From: an uncultured Pseudokineococcus sp.
GTDB taxonomy: Bacteria > Actinomycetota > Actinomycetes > Actinomycetales > Quadrisphaeraceae
Direction: 5' to 3'
DNA: 64,000 nucleotides
NCBI RefSeq assembly: GCF_947495735.1
Contig: NZ_CANMAA010000010.1
Location: forward strand, 80,125-144,124
Positions 60,792-64,000 of this stretch are shown piece after piece. The notes under the pieces were generated by a model. That model saw only the letters and a program-made list of their open reading frames with translations. It did not search any database and was not told where the DNA came from. Within the stretch, counting starts at the first letter, position 1; the number at the start of each line of letters is the position of its first letter. Both the position numbers and the translations under genes were made by a program.

Positions 60792-61711
60792 GCCACCCCC
60801 TCGACCGTCGCCCGCACCGCCTGCGCCCACGGCGTCGCGGTGAGACCGAAGACCTCCGTGGTCTCGGTGGCGTCGAGGACGAAGTCGGCGTCCCACTGGT
60901 GCCGGATGGCGACGATCTCCCGCATCTGCCCGCTCACGAGGCCGACCGCCCGCAGCGCCGGCCACGGCATGCCGCTGACCTTCGGCGCCGGCAGCCCCAT
61001 CGCCGCAGCGACGTCGGTGAGGGCCTGGCGCTGCGAGCGCGGCTCCCCGCTCGGGACCATCCAGGCCCGGCCCCACGCCCGCTCGTCCGCGCCCAGGTGC
61101 ACGAGCGCCCGGGCGAGGTCGGGCACGTAGGTCCAGCTGTGGAGGGCGTCGGGGTCGCCGACCACCCAGGCGCGCCGTCCGCGGCGCAGCGTCTCGACCT
61201 GCCGCGCCAGGTGCGACTGCGCCGGCGGCACCGCACCGACGAAGTCCGAGGCCCGGACGTCGACGACGCCGCGCACCCGGCCGGCCTCCTGCGCCGCGAG
61301 CGCGTCGCGCCACATCGCCGCCCGCAGGGCGCCCTTGGCCTCGGTCGTGTCGTAGGGGTCCGTCGCCGTCATCGGCCGGCTCGGGCGGGGGTAGCCGTAG
61401 AGGTTGCCGGTGACGGCGAGCACCGCGCCGCTCTCCTCCGCGGCCCGCAGCAGCGCCGCGGCGATCGGCGGCCACTCCCGCGCCCAGCGCGTGTAGTCCT
61501 TCGGGTTCACGGCGTTGTAGAGCACTTCCGCCCCCTTCGCCGCGCCCGCGAGCGCGGTCCCGTCCGCCGCGTCGACGGCGACGTGCCGCACCTGCGCAGT
61601 CGACCGCCCGCCGCTGCGCGACAGCACGACGACCTCGTGCCCGCCCCGCACCAGCTCCTCGGCCACCGCGGACCCGACCGGCCCCTTGCCCACCACCACG
61701 TGACGCCCCAT
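60758..61711 (-). CDS. NAD-dependent epimerase/dehydratase-like oxidoreductase
   Basis: A 317-residue Rossmann protein of the extended or atypical SDR type. VVVGKGPVGSAVAEEL is the dinucleotide loop (GxGxxG), VLSRSGG the phosphate-binding Arg that suggests NADP, and AVTGNLYGYPRPSRPMTATD carries a YxYG in place of the usual YxxxK. A C-terminal substrate lobe follows. The substrate is unknown. ATG 61711 has GAGGAGG upstream. It diverges from a TetR gene, with two near-identical operators between them, so it is probably an inducible detoxification enzyme. The last codons lie in a 16-bp tandem repeat. Confidence 0.82.
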   Translation of the reverse strand: MGRHVVVGKGPVGSAVAEELVRGGHEVVVLSRSGGRSTAQVRHVAVDAADGTALAGAAKGAEVLYNAVNPKDYTRWAREWPPIAAALLRAAEESGAVLAVTGNLYGYPRPSRPMTATDPYDTTEAKGALRAAMWRDALAAQEAGRVRGVVDVRASDFVGAVPPAQSHLARQVETLRRGRRAWVVGDPDALHSWTYVPDLARALVHLGADERAWGRAWMVPSGEPRSQRQALTDVAAAMGLPAPKVSGMPWPALRAVGLVSGQMREIVAIRHQWDADFVLDATETTEVFGLTATPWAQAVRATVEGVATASGSDGVRV

Positions 61712-61745
61712 GACGACCTCCTCAACGAGTGCACTGGTCCCTTCC

Positions 61746-61794
61746 GAGAGCACTGTTCTCCTTCGACGGCCTCCGCGTCAAGAACACTGCTCTC
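61746..61794. promoter_or_regulatory. Two TetR operators between divergent genes
   Basis: AGAGCACTGTTCT (61747-61759) and AGAACACTGCTCT (61781-61793) are near-palindromes of the form AGARCACTGYTCT and are inverted copies of each other, 34 bases apart. A weaker third element, AGTGCACTGGTCC, lies at 61728-61740. They fit control of both divergent genes by the TetR protein. Confidence 0.75.
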
Positions 61795-61821
61795 GTCGGT
61801 GAGCACCGCTATGGTTGTCGG

Positions 61822-62511
61822 GTGGTGAGCACGGCGAGGGAACGCGCCCGGGAGGCGCTGACGGCGGACATCGTGGCGACGGCGCGCGGGCAGCTGGCCG
61901 AGGTCGGCGCCGCAGCGCTCTCGCTGCGGGCGGTCGCGCGGGAGCTGGGGCTCGCGTCGTCGGCGGTCTACCGCTACGTGCCGAGCCGCGACGACCTGCT
62001 GACGCGGCTGCTCGTCGCCGCCTACGAGTCGCTGGGCGCCGCCGCCGAGGACGCCGACGACGCCGCCCTGGCGCCGCGCGAGCGCTGGGTCGCCGTCTGC
62101 CGGGGCGTGCGGACGTGGGGGCTCGCGCACCCGCACGAGTGGGCGCTGCTCTACGGCTCCCCGGTGCCCGGGTACGCCGCGCCGCAGGACACCGTCGTGG
62201 CGGCCGGCCGCTCGGCCGCGGTCTTCGGCGGCGTCCTCGGCGACGCCGCCCGCACCGGCCGACTGGCCGGGCGCCCGCCCGTCCCGGGTCGCGCCGACCT
62301 CGTCGGCCCCGCCGTCGTCCCCGTCCTGGGCGGGGAGCACCCCGCGCTCGACGACGACGCCCGCAGCCGCGCCGTCCTCGCCTGGAGCTCGGCTCTCGGC
62401 CTCGTGAGCTTCGAGCTGTTCGGCCAGCTCGTCGGCGTCGTCACCGACCGGGACGCCTTCTTCGCCGAGCAGGTGGGGCGGCTGGCCGATGTCGTGGGTC
62501 TGCAGGGCTGA
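61822..62511 (+). CDS. TetR/AcrR-family regulator
   Basis: A 229-residue repressor. The DNA-binding part is ARGQLAEVGAAALSLRAVAR then ELGLASSAVYRYVPSRDDLL near residues 15-55. The C-terminal part has the TetR_C_13-like helices (WVAVCRGVRTWGLAHPHEWA, LYGSPVPGYAAP). GTG 61822 or 61825 are both possible starts, as no ribosome-binding site is evident and a leaderless mRNA is plausible. It is divergent from the NAD-epimerase gene and very likely represses it through the paired operators just upstream. Confidence 0.87.
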   Translation: MVSTARERAREALTADIVATARGQLAEVGAAALSLRAVARELGLASSAVYRYVPSRDDLLTRLLVAAYESLGAAAEDADDAALAPRERWVAVCRGVRTWGLAHPHEWALLYGSPVPGYAAPQDTVVAAGRSAAVFGGVLGDAARTGRLAGRPPVPGRADLVGPAVVPVLGGEHPALDDDARSRAVLAWSSALGLVSFELFGQLVGVVTDRDAFFAEQVGRLADVVGLQG

Positions 62512-62813
62512 GGACGAGAGGACCTCGTCGACCGGGGCCGCCCCGGGCCAGCTCGCGCCTGCACCCGTGACGCCCAGTCAGCCGCTCGCCCCACGGCGAC
62601 GACGTCCGCCGGCGCGCTGCACGTCGCCTCCGTGCGGTGCACGGAGCCGGCACGTCCCCTCGCATCCGCGGGCGGCGCCGCGTCACGTCGCGTCGCCGCT
62701 CGCCGGCAGGAGACCGGCACCTGACGCGAGACCATCCGACCCGTCCGTCGTGACGGGCCCCGGGTCGGCCCGTGGATCTGGTGCGCGGTCGACGCCACGC
62801 GCCGGCGGCATCC
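62512..62813. other. Intergenic stretch without recognisable content
   Basis: 302 bases between the TetR gene and the stop of the next epimerase gene. I see no gene, repeat or hairpin I would defend. Confidence 0.5.
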
Positions 62814-63722
62814 TCAGGCCCGCAGACCCTGTCGCAGCTCCCCGAGCGCCTCGCTGAGGCTCACGCGCGGAGCCCAGCCCCACCGCTGCACGCGGTCGGT
62901 GACCAGCTGTCCGGTCCACTCCTCCTCGTCGGTCCACTCCGGCTCCACGCCCAAGGCCTCGCAGACCGCGCCGAGGTAGTCGCGCCACGTCGCGGGCTCC
63001 CCGGCGACGATGACCGGCGTCGTCGCGCCGGCCACCGGTCCCTGCTCGGGGTCGTCGTCGACGGTGGGGATGGTCCCGGCGGCCACGTCCGCGACGAGGG
63101 TCGCCAGGTCGTTGACGTGGATCCATGCCCACGTCTTGTCCGGGTTGGCCGAACGCTCGCCGTCGCGGACCTCCTGGGGCCGCAGCGTGTTCCACACCGA
63201 CGTCTCTCCGGCGCCCATGATGGCCGGCGGGCGAACCAGCACCGTCGTGAGGCCCTCGACCTGCGCCAGCGCCGCGTCGGTGGCGTTCTTCGTGTCGGGG
63301 TAGTCGCCACTGCCCTCGGGGAGGAGGGACCCGTCCTCGGCCACGTCCCCGACACCGGCGGACCGGTCGTAGACGCCCGCCGTCGACACGTGGACGAGCC
63401 GGGCGACTCCCGCGTCGCGCGCGGCACGGGCGAGGACCGGGGTGCCCTCGACGGCCACCTGGTGCTGGACGTCACGCGGCGAGCCCATCGGGTGGACGGT
63501 CGTGATGACGGCGTCGGCGCCCTCGGTCACCTCACGGGCGAGCTCGGGATCCGCGAAGTCGCCCACGAACTCGGTCACGCCCTCGAACTGGGGAGCGGTC
63601 CCGGCGCGACGGACGACGGCCCGCACCTGCGCCGAGTGCTCGATGAGCGCGTGGCACACCGCGGTGCCCACCAGCCCGTTCGCACCGGTCACCACGACGA
63701 CGGGGGGCGGGTTCTCAGACAT
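62814..63722 (-). CDS. NAD(P)-dependent epimerase/dehydratase, extended SDR
   Basis: A 302-residue extended SDR. VVVVTGANGLVGTAV is the cofactor loop, AVVRRAG the Arg that favours NADP, GDFADPEL the adenine Asp, LVHVSTAGVYDRS the Ser and Tyr site and GDYPDTKNATD a YxxxK site. The C-terminal half has a HVNDLATLVADV segment and a polar lobe. It probably acts on a nucleotide sugar or small ketone; the substrate is unknown. ATG 63722 is the start of the conserved fold; a longer frame would run toward the rRNA. The gene stands alone, downstream of and on the same strand as the 5S rRNA. Confidence 0.85.
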   Translation of the reverse strand: MSENPPPVVVVTGANGLVGTAVCHALIEHSAQVRAVVRRAGTAPQFEGVTEFVGDFADPELAREVTEGADAVITTVHPMGSPRDVQHQVAVEGTPVLARAARDAGVARLVHVSTAGVYDRSAGVGDVAEDGSLLPEGSGDYPDTKNATDAALAQVEGLTTVLVRPPAIMGAGETSVWNTLRPQEVRDGERSANPDKTWAWIHVNDLATLVADVAAGTIPTVDDDPEQGPVAGATTPVIVAGEPATWRDYLGAVCEALGVEPEWTDEEEWTGQLVTDRVQRWGWAPRVSLSEALGELRQGLRA

Positions 63723-63925
63723 GACGACCACCCTGCCAGTGGACGCGCGCCACGGCCCTTCGACGGCTCCAGGCCCCAAGAAAGGCCGCCCGGCAACCCG
63801 GTCCTCGTCCTGCCGCGGTGCACGACGAGAGTCAGAAATGCGAGAAGCCGCCCCCGGCACCCTCACCCGCGCCCTCCCGAAGAAGACCACGAACAAGGAG
63901 CCAGGAACGGCTTCCCACAAAAGAT

Positions 63926-64000
63926 GTCCGGCGGCGACCTACTCTCCCACGCAGTCCCCCACGCAGTACCATCGGCGCGAACGGGCTTAGCTTCCGGGTT
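63926..64000 (-). rRNA. rrf: 5S ribosomal RNA, 3' part (runs off the window)
   Basis: On the minus strand the last 75 bases read AACCCGGAAGCTAAGCCCGT, then CGATGGTACTGCGTGG, and end GGGAGAGTAGGTCGCCGCCG GA. These are the universally conserved loop and 3' arm of 5S rRNA. The rest of the gene and the 23S/16S genes lie to the right of the window. Confidence 0.95.

Overview
The window is high-GC DNA with many GTG starts and tightly packed, often overlapping genes. Together with Uma2-type nucleases, a CstA plus CC-ending small protein plus ArsA-type ATPase trio and a PucR-type regulator, this points to an actinobacterium (Actinomycetes). I cannot name the genus. A partial 5S rRNA gene at the right edge shows that an rRNA operon lies just outside.

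Layout. (1) 1-3.2 kb: L-fucose use (fuconolactonase-like hydrolase, GH29 alpha-fucosidase, RhaM-type mutarotase, FCD-type GntR repressor with a palindromic operator). (2) 3.2-10.6 kb: two LuxR regulators, an M15 peptidase with a peptidoglycan-binding domain, membrane proteins and a 686-residue MACPF-like protein ending in fibre-like domains. Two copies of one small-gene sequence bracket most of this segment, and three of its genes share a directional upstream motif. (3) 10.7-20.7 kb: ordinary chromosome with an ImmA/ArdC-like metalloprotease, the CstA / CC-star / ArsA trio, an SDR enzyme, Uma2 and DUF4262 proteins and an NCS1-type permease. (4) 20.7-26.9 kb: a shattered vapBC remnant, then a four-gene overlapping operon (lactonase, zinc ribbon, alcohol dehydrogenase, succinate-semialdehyde dehydrogenase) divergent from a GAF/PucR regulator. 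This looks like a gamma-butyrolactone / gamma-hydroxybutyrate pathway of the blc/att kind.

(5) 27-57.2 kb: a defence-type island. It carries an EcsC-TerB protein, a frameshifted DUF7002-like gene and a second decayed copy of it, a NucS-like nuclease, a HhH protein, a HipA-type kinase overlapping a gene for a HipA N-subdomain-like plus HIRAN protein, a PH-like protein sharing its promoter with the EcsC-TerB gene, a protein with a pure Asp-Glu hexanucleotide repeat, and a RecB-like/RNase H-like/SF1 helicase fusion. An SNF2 helicase with type III Mod and Res follows, then a DUF4011/DUF3320 helicase whose 5' third is broken in at least seven places while the rest is intact, a broken membrane protein gene, and a HEPN/MNT toxin-antitoxin pair with a dyad and direct repeats at its start.

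(6) 57.3-64 kb: a WYL/helicase-associated-like protein, a broken Phd/YefM antitoxin with no toxin, a 5'-truncated pxpC next to a 16-bp tandem duplication, an NAD-epimerase / TetR divergent pair with two near-identical operators, and another epimerase beside the 5S rRNA gene.

Together the island genes sense or cut foreign DNA (type III R-M, SNF2, SF1 helicase-nucleases), inhibit growth (HipA-type kinase, HEPN/MNT) or sit at the membrane (EcsC, PH-like). Single-base frame breaks cluster in the island and flanking toxin-antitoxin remnants, while the metabolic genes are almost all intact. I read that mainly as gene decay, but sequencing indels cannot be excluded without the reads.
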